Of a stretch of DNA of 64,000 bases, positions 51,851 to 59,558 are shown one piece after another. This DNA is from Actinomycetota bacterium (lineage in GTDB: Bacteria; Actinomycetota; Acidimicrobiia; Acidimicrobiales; Ilumatobacteraceae), in assembly GCA_009703125.1 (NCBI GenBank), contig WLGS01000002.1, positions 1 to 64,000 of the forward strand. The letters are read 5' to 3'. The first letter of the stretch is position 1. Each line of letters opens with the position of its first letter. A model generated the notes under the pieces. It did not search any database, was not told the DNA's origin, and saw nothing but the letters and a program-made list of their open reading frames with translations. A program made the position numbers and the translations under genes.

Positions 51851-52840
51851 ATGGCTGGTACAGGTAAAGCACATTTGCGCGGAGAAGGCGCTGTGCTCAC
51901 GGTCGAAGATCTCACCGTTGAGTTCCCCGTAGGTGGTGGCCGCAAGGTGCACGCCGTGAGCGGCATCAGCATCGATCTCATGCCGGGGGAAACTTTGGGA
52001 ATTGTGGGCGAGTCTGGTTGCGGCAAATCCACCACTGGTCGTGCAATCTTGCAGCTTCCGCGTCCTACAAGTGGTTCGGTCGTGCTCGATGGCGTAGATC
52101 TCACCAAGTTGAATGATGCAGACATGCGCGAACAGCGCACCGACATTCAAATGATTTTCCAGGATCCGATTTCATCGTTGAATCCTCGTCGCCGTATTAA
52201 AGATGTAGTTGCAGAACCATTGCGCGTGTGGGGACCAAAAGACAAAGACGAGCAATACAAGATTGTGCGCGAAACCCTCGAGGCTGTGGGGCTTGATGCC
52301 GATCTTGTGGGCGAGCGTCGTCCGCACGAATTCTCTGGTGGTCAGTGCCAACGCATTTCTATTGCACGTGCTTTGGTGTTGAATCCCAAAGTCATCATTT
52401 GTGATGAGCCAGTGTCGGCCCTTGACGTATCGGTGCAAGCACAGATCTTGAATCTTCTGGAAGATCTCAAGAAGAAGTACGGCATCACCTTGATCTTTAT
52501 TGCTCACGACTTAGCAGTGGTGAAGAACGTGAGCGATCGCGTAGCAGTGATGTATTTGGGCAAGATGTGCGAAGTGGCAACCAGTGAAGACTTGTACGCC
52601 AAGCCCGCACACCCCTACACAAAGTTGTTGTTGGGTTCGGTCCCCGTGGCAGATCCCACACAAGCACCAGATACCAATGCGGAATTGTCGGGGGATCTAC
52701 CTTCGCCTACGGCGCCTCCAAGTGGCTGCCGATTCCGCACCCGTTGTCCTATCGCAACAGATCGTTGCGCACAGGAAGAACCACAACTGCAAGAAGTAGC
52801 AGTTGGTCATTATGTCGCGTGTCATTACCCACAACAGTGA
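51851..52840 (+). CDS. Oligopeptide/dipeptide ABC transporter ATP-binding protein (OppF-like)
   Basis: 329 residues. Walker A GESGCGKST, Q-loop FQDPISSLNPR, signature SGGQCQRISIARAL, Walker B VIICDEPVSALD and a Cys-containing extension (CRFRTRCPIATDRC). Starts directly after the OppD-like stop. Confidence 0.94.
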   Translation: MAGTGKAHLRGEGAVLTVEDLTVEFPVGGGRKVHAVSGISIDLMPGETLGIVGESGCGKSTTGRAILQLPRPTSGSVVLDGVDLTKLNDADMREQRTDIQMIFQDPISSLNPRRRIKDVVAEPLRVWGPKDKDEQYKIVRETLEAVGLDADLVGERRPHEFSGGQCQRISIARALVLNPKVIICDEPVSALDVSVQAQILNLLEDLKKKYGITLIFIAHDLAVVKNVSDRVAVMYLGKMCEVATSEDLYAKPAHPYTKLLLGSVPVADPTQAPDTNAELSGDLPSPTAPPSGCRFRTRCPIATDRCAQEEPQLQEVAVGHYVACHYPQQ

Positions 52841-52895
52841 GATGACACACCAAGGTCGGGAAATACCCGAAAACACAACCCAGGAGGGGGATCAA

Positions 52896-54572
52896 ATGAG
52901 AAAGCGGACTACAAAGCAGTTCGTTGCTGCTCTCATCGGCTCCGCGGCGCTGCTTTTGGCAGCCTGTGGCGGCGGTGATGGCGGATCCAGCGGTGGTGGT
53001 GATGGAGATGAAGGCAAGCCAGTAATTGGCGGGTCTATCAGTGTCGGTCTTGAGGCCGAAGCTACTGGTCTCCGTCCGTGGGAGGATTCGTGCTCGGCTC
53101 CTTGCTACACCATCATGACAACTGTCTTCGACAAGTTGATGGAAGGCAGCAGTGAGGGCGGTTATGCACCGTTCTTGGCAGAGTCACTCGAGCCCAATGC
53201 GGAACTCACTGAGTGGACATTGAAGTTGCGCGAGGGAATCAAGTTCCACAACGGCGTGGACGTGACATCACAGACACTCGTCGACATGTTTGAAATTCAG
53301 AAGACCGGTGCGGCATCAGCAGCGGTTATCACATCCAACGGTTTGACATCGGTGGAAGTAGTGGATGATTTGACAGTTGTTTACAAACTGTCGAAGGCAT
53401 ATGCCTCATTCCCTGCTGACCTCGAGCGTGCACCTCTTGGAATGGTATTTGAGCCTGCAGCAGCAGCTGCTGACTCAGAAGGCTTCAGCCGCGCACCAGT
53501 AGGAACTGGTCCATTCACAATGCAGACACGTGACCCAGACAACCAAACAGTTGTGGTGAAGAATGCTGACTACTGGCGTGAAGACGCTGATGGCAACAAG
53601 CTTCCTTACCTTGACCAAGTGACCTTCCGTCCAATTCCGGATGAAGGAACACGTTTGGACTCCGTTGCTTCGGGAACAGTGAATCTTGCTCAGACACTTC
53701 GTCAGGCAACAATTCGTGACGCACGTGCAACCGCAGGTGTAACAACTGTTGAATTCCAAGGCAACAACACCGGTGGTGGTTTCTTCAACACGAAGAAGGC
53801 TCCATACGATGACGTGCGCGTGCGCATGGGTCTCAACATGGCAAACAACCAAGAAGCAGTGATTGTTGCATTGGGTGGCGAAGGCATTAGTGCCGCCGCA
53901 ACACAGTGGTTCAGCCCAGATAGCCCTTGGTACTCACAAAAGGCCGCAGATGCGTACCCCAAGTACGACATTGCTGCTGCAACTGCGAAGTTGAAGGAAT
54001 ACATTGACGATCCTGCACGTAGTGACGGAAAGCCAGTGGGCTCCAACATTGCAGTGACACTTTCTTGCCCACCAGACCCCACATTGATTGCAGCAATGCA
54101 AGTGGTATCTGAAGGTTGGAAGGCAACTGGATTGGTTGATGTTGAATTGACACAGTTCGACCAGGCCACACACATCAACAACGGCATTCAGGACAACACT
54201 GATGCACATTGTTGGCGTTGGGGCGGCGAAGGCGACCCACAAGCTGGTATTGCAGGATTCCTTGCAGACCCAGCAAAAGCTGTGGGCAACTTCACCAACT
54301 GGGAAGGCGAATCAGCCGCTGTAGCAATTGCTGCAAAGGAAGAAGCAGGAAAGACCATCGATCCTGCAGTTCGCAAAGCTGCATTCGAAACAGTGATGAT
54401 TGAAATGAACACCAATGCAGTGACCTGGTACTCCGGTCACACCGCAACGGCATTCATTACACAGCCAACCATCAAGGGACTCACCTCATGGACACTGCCA
54501 AGCGGCGTTCGTGGTGTGGGCTTGCCTGGTGGCGAAGGCCGTATCTGGGGCGTGTGGGTCGCTGCTTCCTAA
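52896..54572 (+). CDS. Peptide/nickel-type ABC transporter substrate-binding lipoprotein (OppA-like)
   Basis: 558 residues. The signal peptide ends in a lipobox LAAC followed by a Gly/Ser/Asp linker. The mature domain is of the SBP_bac_5 family (LEPNAELTEWTLKLREGIKFHNGVDVTSQ, APVGTGPFTMQ). It should bind peptides outside the membrane. The ATG at 52896 has AGGAGG nearby; a longer in-frame ORF starting within the upstream gene lacks support. A strong hairpin follows 36 bases after the stop. Confidence 0.93.
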   Translation: MRKRTTKQFVAALIGSAALLLAACGGGDGGSSGGGDGDEGKPVIGGSISVGLEAEATGLRPWEDSCSAPCYTIMTTVFDKLMEGSSEGGYAPFLAESLEPNAELTEWTLKLREGIKFHNGVDVTSQTLVDMFEIQKTGAASAAVITSNGLTSVEVVDDLTVVYKLSKAYASFPADLERAPLGMVFEPAAAAADSEGFSRAPVGTGPFTMQTRDPDNQTVVVKNADYWREDADGNKLPYLDQVTFRPIPDEGTRLDSVASGTVNLAQTLRQATIRDARATAGVTTVEFQGNNTGGGFFNTKKAPYDDVRVRMGLNMANNQEAVIVALGGEGISAAATQWFSPDSPWYSQKAADAYPKYDIAAATAKLKEYIDDPARSDGKPVGSNIAVTLSCPPDPTLIAAMQVVSEGWKATGLVDVELTQFDQATHINNGIQDNTDAHCWRWGGEGDPQAGIAGFLADPAKAVGNFTNWEGESAAVAIAAKEEAGKTIDPAVRKAAFETVMIEMNTNAVTWYSGHTATAFITQPTIKGLTSWTLPSGVRGVGLPGGEGRIWGVWVAAS

Positions 54573-54608
54573 TCGGAGCTGACTCTTTCATCCCATAAAC
54601 CTGGTGGT

Positions 54609-54642
54609 CTGTGGGTCGTACCCATTTCGGTACGACCCACAG
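54609..54642 (+). terminator. Strong hairpin between the binding protein and permease genes
   Basis: A perfect 14-bp stem CTGTGGGTCGTACC with loop CATTTC pairs to its complement. A T-run (TTTTTT) begins only about 13 bases after the stem. It fits a partial terminator or an mRNA-stabilising stem that gives more binding protein than permease. Confidence 0.7.
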
Positions 54643-54702
54643 CACCCGCCACATTTTTTATTCACACAACTTTTAGACACTCTTGAATAGGGGGGCACCC
54701 GA

Positions 54703-55662
54703 ATGGTGAAAACACTTGGACTCCGACTTGTGCGGCTGTTGGCAACGGTGTTTGCCGTGTCCTTCCTCACCTTTTTTATGACAAGTTTGTTGCCAGGTGA
54801 CCCAGTGGACACGATTATTCCACCGGGTATTGGCGAGCGCGACGAGGTACTTGTTGCACAAATTCGTGAAGAACTTGGTCTTAATGATCCGTTCCTTGTT
54901 CGTTACGGCAATTGGATTGGCGACGTTGTCCAAGGTGACTTCGGCAAGTCCTATGTCACGGATCAACCAGTTCTGAGCGAGATCACTGCTCGACTTCCTG
55001 TCACCGCCGAGCTCGCAATTGTTGCGGTCTTGATGTCGGTCTTTCTTGCAATTCCGCTGGGTATTGCAAGCGCCTACAAACAAGGCAAAGCAGTCGACAA
55101 CTCCATTTCAGCTGTCGTGCAATTTCTTCTTTCCGTGCCACCTTTCGTGGTCGGTATCTTTCTTATTTGGGGTCTCGCCCTTCAAGCAGGCGTATTGCCT
55201 GCTACAGGATGGGTGAGACTTACCGAAAGTCTGACGGGCAATATTGAGTCCGTCATTTTGCCGGCTTCGGCATTGGCATTGTCACAGTTGGCAGTGTTCA
55301 CACGCTTGGTACGTGCAGACATGATTTCTACCTTGCAAGAAAACTATGTGTTATCTGCACGGGCAAAGGGACTCACCGATGGATACGTATTGTTCCGCCA
55401 CGCATTCCGCCCTAGCTCATTGAGTTTGATCACGGTGGTGGGTTTGAACATTGGTGCGCTTCTTGGCGGCACCGTTGTTATCGAACAACTCTTTGCGGTA
55501 CCGGGTCTTGGCCGCAAGCTTCTTGAGGCCATCAACACTCGCGACATCATCGTGGTGCAGGGAATCGTTCTCTTCATCTCGGCGATCTACGTCATTATCA
55601 ATACTGCGGTCGACCTCATCTACATGGTGGTTGATCCACGAATCAGGGTGAAGTCAGCATGA
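54703..55662 (+). CDS. Peptide ABC transporter permease (OppB-like)
   Basis: 319 residues, six membrane segments. The EAA-type loop is YVLSARAKGLTDGYVLFRHAFRPSSL, and TSLLPGDPVD after the first helix is typical of OppB/DppB. Overlaps the next permease by four bases (ATGA). Confidence 0.94.
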   Translation: MVKTLGLRLVRLLATVFAVSFLTFFMTSLLPGDPVDTIIPPGIGERDEVLVAQIREELGLNDPFLVRYGNWIGDVVQGDFGKSYVTDQPVLSEITARLPVTAELAIVAVLMSVFLAIPLGIASAYKQGKAVDNSISAVVQFLLSVPPFVVGIFLIWGLALQAGVLPATGWVRLTESLTGNIESVILPASALALSQLAVFTRLVRADMISTLQENYVLSARAKGLTDGYVLFRHAFRPSSLSLITVVGLNIGALLGGTVVIEQLFAVPGLGRKLLEAINTRDIIVVQGIVLFISAIYVIINTAVDLIYMVVDPRIRVKSA

Positions 55663-56531
55663 AATTTCTGAAGAATCCATTTCCAGCAATGTGGCGTCTG
55701 TATCGCTCGATGCCGTTGACAGTGAAGTTGGGAACAATCTGGATTGTTGCCATTGTGTTCGCTGCAATCTTTGCGGACTTCTTGCCCTTGAAAGACCCGA
55801 ACTATCAAGGCTTCATCATGGGTGAGTCCAAGGTAAATGAAGGCCCATCTTTGAAGCACCTCTTGGGTACCGATGACCTCAGCCGTGACCTTTTCTCTCG
55901 CATCATCTACGGAGCCCGTGTCTCGCTCACCGTGTCGTTTGTTGCAGTGGTGGCTGGATCTGCCATTGGTGGTTTCTTAGGTGCGCTGGTGGGTTACACA
56001 CGCGGCAAAGTAGAAGCCGCAGTGATGGCAACTGTCGACGTCATCTTGGCCTTCCCGGGCTTGGTGTTGTTGCTTGCCTTGGTCACCTTCATGCAGACAC
56101 GCAGCCTTTTCGTTATCTCGGTCATTGTGGGTTTCTTGTCTATTCCGCCATACACACGCGTGGCACGTGCCAACAGCCTTTCCATTTCTCGCCGCGAGTT
56201 TGTTCTCGCTGCGCGCGCCATTGGAACACCTCGACGCACTGTGTTGTTCCGTGAAGTGATTCCCAATGTGCTTCCCAGCATCATGGCCTATGCCTTGGTT
56301 GCTGCAGCGGGCGTCATTGTGTTGGAAGGCTCCTTGGCGTTCCTTGGTTTGAGCGTGCAGCCACCTACACCAACGTGGGGCGGCATGATTAACCAGGCAC
56401 GTAAAGACATCAAGCTGACGCTGTTCCCCGTACTTGTGCCTTCAGGTGCCATGGTGTTCACCGTGTTAGCCCTGAACACAGTGGGTGACTGGGTACGCAA
56501 GCGCGGTCAAGTGCGCGGAGCTGCTCTGTAG
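55659..56531 (+). CDS. Peptide ABC transporter permease (OppC-like)
   Basis: 290 residues. LLGTDDLSRDLFSRIIYGARVSL is the OppC/DppC hallmark, followed by membrane segments and the EAA loop REFVLAARAIGTPRRTVLFREVIPNVLPS. Forms the channel with the OppB-like subunit. Confidence 0.95.
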   Translation: MKFLKNPFPAMWRLYRSMPLTVKLGTIWIVAIVFAAIFADFLPLKDPNYQGFIMGESKVNEGPSLKHLLGTDDLSRDLFSRIIYGARVSLTVSFVAVVAGSAIGGFLGALVGYTRGKVEAAVMATVDVILAFPGLVLLLALVTFMQTRSLFVISVIVGFLSIPPYTRVARANSLSISRREFVLAARAIGTPRRTVLFREVIPNVLPSIMAYALVAAAGVIVLEGSLAFLGLSVQPPTPTWGGMINQARKDIKLTLFPVLVPSGAMVFTVLALNTVGDWVRKRGQVRGAAL

Positions 56532-56543
56532 ACATTTGCCCCT

Positions 56544-56903
56544 ATGGCACAACTACATCTCGAAGGCGACCACATTGTCGTGCGCATGGGCGTGTTCGAC
56601 ACAATGCTGAGCGTGCGTTCTACCATTCGTGTTCCATTGACATCAGTAGTTCGCGTCTTTGTTGATCCCTTTGTGGCCGATGAACCACGTGGCTTTAAAG
56701 CCCCGGGCACGCATTGGCCGCGCCTAGTAACAAAGGGAACGTTCCATGCAGAAGGCGTCAAGACCTTTTGGAATGTTTGGCGTGGGGAGAACCCAGTTGT
56801 CGTCGAACTGCGAGATGCAAAGTTTGATCGGCTCGTGATTCAACAAGACAATCCCGAAGCGATAGTCGAGGAGATCACGCGGGCACTCGAGGCTCTTTCA
56901 TAA
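56544..56903 (+). CDS. Conserved hypothetical beta-rich protein
   Basis: 119 residues without signal or membrane segment. The alternation of short beta strands (HIVVRMGVFDTMLSVRSTIRVPLTSVVRVFVDP) with a C-terminal helix (PEAIVEEITRALEAL) suggests a PH-like fold. It follows the opp operon by 12 bases. Function unknown. Confidence 0.7.
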   Translation: MAQLHLEGDHIVVRMGVFDTMLSVRSTIRVPLTSVVRVFVDPFVADEPRGFKAPGTHWPRLVTKGTFHAEGVKTFWNVWRGENPVVVELRDAKFDRLVIQQDNPEAIVEEITRALEALS

Positions 56904-56908
56904 TCAAT

Positions 56909-57067
56909 TCATTGCAGAGCGGGTGCGGTATCTGCTGAATCCATTGACTCATCGGAACAATGACATATCTGCTCCGCGCTGTAGCCAGCCAATGCTTGTT
57001 CAATATGCATGCCGCATCCTGCCCAGGTGACTTTTTCGCAATCTGGACATCTCACTGTTGAACACAT
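56909..57067 (-). CDS. Small cysteine-rich protein (52 aa)
   Basis: 52 residues. CPDCEKVTWAGCGMHIEQAL and QICHC give a five-cysteine pattern C-x2-C-x8-C with a His, probably a zinc-binding knot seen in small actinobacterial proteins. AAGGAG precedes the ATG. The gene overlaps the end of the membrane protein gene by 16 bases, so both probably belong to the CsoR-type-operator-controlled unit. Confidence 0.7.
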   Translation of the reverse strand: MCSTVRCPDCEKVTWAGCGMHIEQALAGYSAEQICHCSDESMDSADTAPALQ

Positions 57068-57567
57068 GAGTTCTCTCCTTCTGAAGTGGGTGTGTTGTGG
57101 GGAACTATTGGGGAAAGGGCACATGAGCCCGCATTCTTGAGACGACGCATAAACGCCCATGTAAGAAGAAGTAAGCCTGCAAATGCTAGATACGGCTGAA
57201 TGGGCCCGAAGTAATTGATGGCGCCTGTGGTGCCAAGTGCAATGAGAACCAGTTTGTTACACACAGGACAACCGATAGCAAAAAATGACAATGCCCCACC
57301 AATAGTGCCCATCTTGGCGGTGGAGTCAAAAACAGAAACACCTACATAAGTAGCTGCGAGTAATCCGGAAAGAATGGCGGTGGCAATGAGAACCGGCATG
57401 GACCACGGGGTGCTCTCAATAGATCTTCCAAAGACGCGGTTATTCACCACGTCGGTGGGTACTCCCAAAAGAAAATATGTGGCGATTCCTGCAAGAGCAG
57501 CAACGGTGAAATGCACACCTGTCCATTGGCGAAGTGGAGACACATAAGAAGGCAAGGAAAAACTCAC
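57052..57567 (-). CDS. Membrane protein with GCPVCNK motif
   Basis: 171 residues, about four membrane segments. The third is followed by FAIGCPVCNKLVLIALG: two cysteines in the C-x2-C form at a membrane border, suited to thiol redox or soft-metal binding. The GTG start lies eight bases from the palindromic operator, so the mRNA may be leaderless. Function unknown; role in copper or sulfur stress is inferred from the operator. Confidence 0.75.
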   Translation of the reverse strand: MSFSLPSYVSPLRQWTGVHFTVAALAGIATYFLLGVPTDVVNNRVFGRSIESTPWSMPVLIATAILSGLLAATYVGVSVFDSTAKMGTIGGALSFFAIGCPVCNKLVLIALGTTGAINYFGPIQPYLAFAGLLLLTWAFMRRLKNAGSCALSPIVPHNTPTSEGENSCVQQ

Positions 57568-57574
57568 CCCCTCA

Positions 57575-57598
57575 GTATATACCCCCTAGGGTATATAC
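57575..57598. promoter_or_regulatory. CsoR/CstR-type operator
   Basis: Palindrome GTATATACCC-CCTA-GGGTATATAC (10-bp arms). The core TACCCCCTAGGGTA matches operators of the copper sensor CsoR or the persulfide sensor CstR. It overlaps the promoter region of the GCPVCNK membrane protein gene. Confidence 0.7.
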
Positions 57599-57744
57599 CC
57601 ATCGACTTGCTGTATGTCAAAGGAAGGCGAGTTGCCCTCGAGATCGACCTCAGATAGTCAAAATTCGGGGCAAAGCATCGCAAATTCAAGAAATCCCCAA
57701 ATGGCCCCCGTTAGAACGGGGGCCATTTGACTAGGGTTTGCACC
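57599..57744. other. Intergenic region before dcd with strong inverted repeat
   Basis: 146 bases without a gene. The inverted repeat at 57699-57728 (AAATGGCCCCCGTT paired to AACGGGGGCCATTT) is the main feature. It may end a short transcript or regulate dcd; no clear T-run follows on the plus strand. Confidence 0.4.
57699..57728. terminator. Inverted repeat upstream of dcd
   Basis: Perfect 14-bp arms with a two-base centre (in practice a TAGA-type loop), GC-rich core and A/T ends. The dcd start is 16 bases downstream. The direction of action is unclear. Confidence 0.45.
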
Positions 57745-58308
57745 GTGATTCTTTCCGACAAAGACCTGCGTGCCGAGCTCTCCGCTGGCCGCATCATTAT
57801 TGAACCCTATGACGACACCTGCGTGCAGCCCAGCAGTATCGACGTCAAAGTGGCGCCGTATTTTCGCGTGTTTCGTAATCACAGCGCTGCAGTGTTGGAC
57901 GTGAAGCAGGATCTCACAGGTCTTACAGAATTAGTAGAAGTTCCCATGGATGGTGTGTTCATGTTGCACCCAGGCGAGTTTGTTTTGGGTTCTACTTTGG
58001 AGCGCGTCGCAGTCCCCAATGATTTAGTCGCTCGTGTGGAGGGCAAGAGTTCACTTGGACGTTTGGGATTGCTGATTCATTCCACCGCTGGTTTTGTGGA
58101 CGCTGGTTTTGATGGTCACATCACGTTGGAGTTAGCCAATGTTGCTAACTTGCCCATCACGTTGTATCCAGGCATGAAGATTGGTCAAGTCAGCTTTATG
58201 AAGATGACGTCACCAGCAGAAAAGCCCTATGGATCTGGTGCACAAGGTTCCAAGTACCAAGGCCAGCGCGGCCCTACTCCGAGTCGTTACTTCGAGAATT
58301 TCCAATAG
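57745..58308 (+). CDS. dcd: dCTP deaminase
   Basis: 187 residues. [11 protein letters not shown] at the start, [32 protein letters not shown] and DGHITLEL (with the catalytic Glu) identify the family. Actinobacterial versions are often bifunctional deaminase/dUTPase giving dUMP directly. I chose GTG 57745, which begins as in homologues; an upstream in-frame start overlaps the inverted repeat. Confidence 0.95.
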   Translation: MILSDKDLRAELSAGRIIIEPYDDTCVQPSSIDVKVAPYFRVFRNHSAAVLDVKQDLTGLTELVEVPMDGVFMLHPGEFVLGSTLERVAVPNDLVARVEGKSSLGRLGLLIHSTAGFVDAGFDGHITLELANVANLPITLYPGMKIGQVSFMKMTSPAEKPYGSGAQGSKYQGQRGPTPSRYFENFQ

Positions 58309-58310
58309 CC

Positions 58311-59537
58311 ATGGATGGCGATATTCAGCAGTCCAAGAAACTGAGCAATGTGCTCTATGACATTCGTGGACCTGTCTTAGTTGAAGCGAAGCGCCTTGAA
58401 GAACAAGGCCATCGCATCATGAAGCTGAATATTGGCAATCCTCACCCATTTGGTTTTGAGGCACCTCCAGAAATTTTGGTGGACGTCACTCGACACCTTC
58501 AAGAATCACAGGGCTATTCAGATTCGCAAGGTATTCGTTCTGCCCGCACAGCTGTCGTACAGCATTACCAGGATCGTGGCATCGACATCACCAACCCTGA
58601 TGATGTGTGGTTGGGCAACGGAGTGAGTGAGCTTATTCAGTTGGCACTTAATGCTCTTTTGGATGAGGGCGATGAAGTTCTCATTCCGGCTCCTGATTAT
58701 CCATTGTGGACTGCGTCAACAAGTCTTGCGGGTGGTCGCCCCGTGCATTATCTCTGTGATGAAGACGACGATTGGAATCCCAACATGGATGACATTCGTG
58801 CAAAAATCACAGCGCGCACTCGCGCCATTGTGGTGATCAACCCAAATAATCCCACTGGTGCGGTGTACAGCCAGAAAGTGTTGCGGGACATTGCAGATCT
58901 TGCACGTGAAAGAAATCTTGTGGTGTTTGCTGATGAGATTTACGACAAGATTTTGTATGACGATGCTGTGCATCACACATTTGCGGCTTTAGCCCCCGAT
59001 GTCTTGACGTTTACTTTCAACGGATTGTCGAAGGCCTACCGCCTGGCGGGTTTTCGATCGGGTTGGATGGTGGTGACTGGTCCTCGTACACATGCCGAGA
59101 GCTACATAGAAGGCATCAACATGTTGACCAATATGCGACTGTGTGCAAACGTGCCCGCGCAGCATGCGATTCAGACTGCGCTAGGTGGCCGTCAGAGCAT
59201 TAAGGATCTCATTCTTCCTGGTGGGCGTTTGCTTGCCCAGCGCGACGCAGCAATTGAGGCACTGGAAAAGATTCCCGGCGTAACTTGTGTGAAGCCCAAG
59301 GGTGCGTTGTATGTGTTCCCCAAACTTGACCCAGAGATGTACCCCATTGCGGACGACCGTCGATTTGTGCTGGATTTTCTTCGCGCAGAAAAAGTGTTGG
59401 TTGTGCAGGGAACAGGCTTTAACTGGCCCAAGCCTGATCACTTGCGCATCGTGACATTGCCTTGGGCAAAAGATCTGACGGAAGCGATTGGCCGTTTGGG
59501 CAATTTCTTGTCCACCTGGACACCGCCTAAAGATTAA
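58311..59537 (+). CDS. Pyridoxal-phosphate aminotransferase (AlaA/AspC-like)
   Basis: 408 residues, fold-type I. NPNNPTGAVY, the PLP-lysine motif FNGLSKAYRLAGFRSGW and RIVTLP near the C-terminus are present. Related to AlaA (glutamate-pyruvate) and Rv0337c. Starts two bases after dcd and lies tail-to-tail with the Fe-S gene, an association also seen in mycobacteria. Confidence 0.93.
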   Translation: MDGDIQQSKKLSNVLYDIRGPVLVEAKRLEEQGHRIMKLNIGNPHPFGFEAPPEILVDVTRHLQESQGYSDSQGIRSARTAVVQHYQDRGIDITNPDDVWLGNGVSELIQLALNALLDEGDEVLIPAPDYPLWTASTSLAGGRPVHYLCDEDDDWNPNMDDIRAKITARTRAIVVINPNNPTGAVYSQKVLRDIADLARERNLVVFADEIYDKILYDDAVHHTFAALAPDVLTFTFNGLSKAYRLAGFRSGWMVVTGPRTHAESYIEGINMLTNMRLCANVPAQHAIQTALGGRQSIKDLILPGGRLLAQRDAAIEALEKIPGVTCVKPKGALYVFPKLDPEMYPIADDRRFVLDFLRAEKVLVVQGTGFNWPKPDHLRIVTLPWAKDLTEAIGRLGNFLSTWTPPKD

Positions 59538-59558
59538 AAATCCTTAGACGAGTTGTAG

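Noticed and set aside
57599-57698. A tRNA or other structured RNA gene before dcd
   Set aside because: No cloverleaf or known RNA motif could be formed from this stretch by eye.
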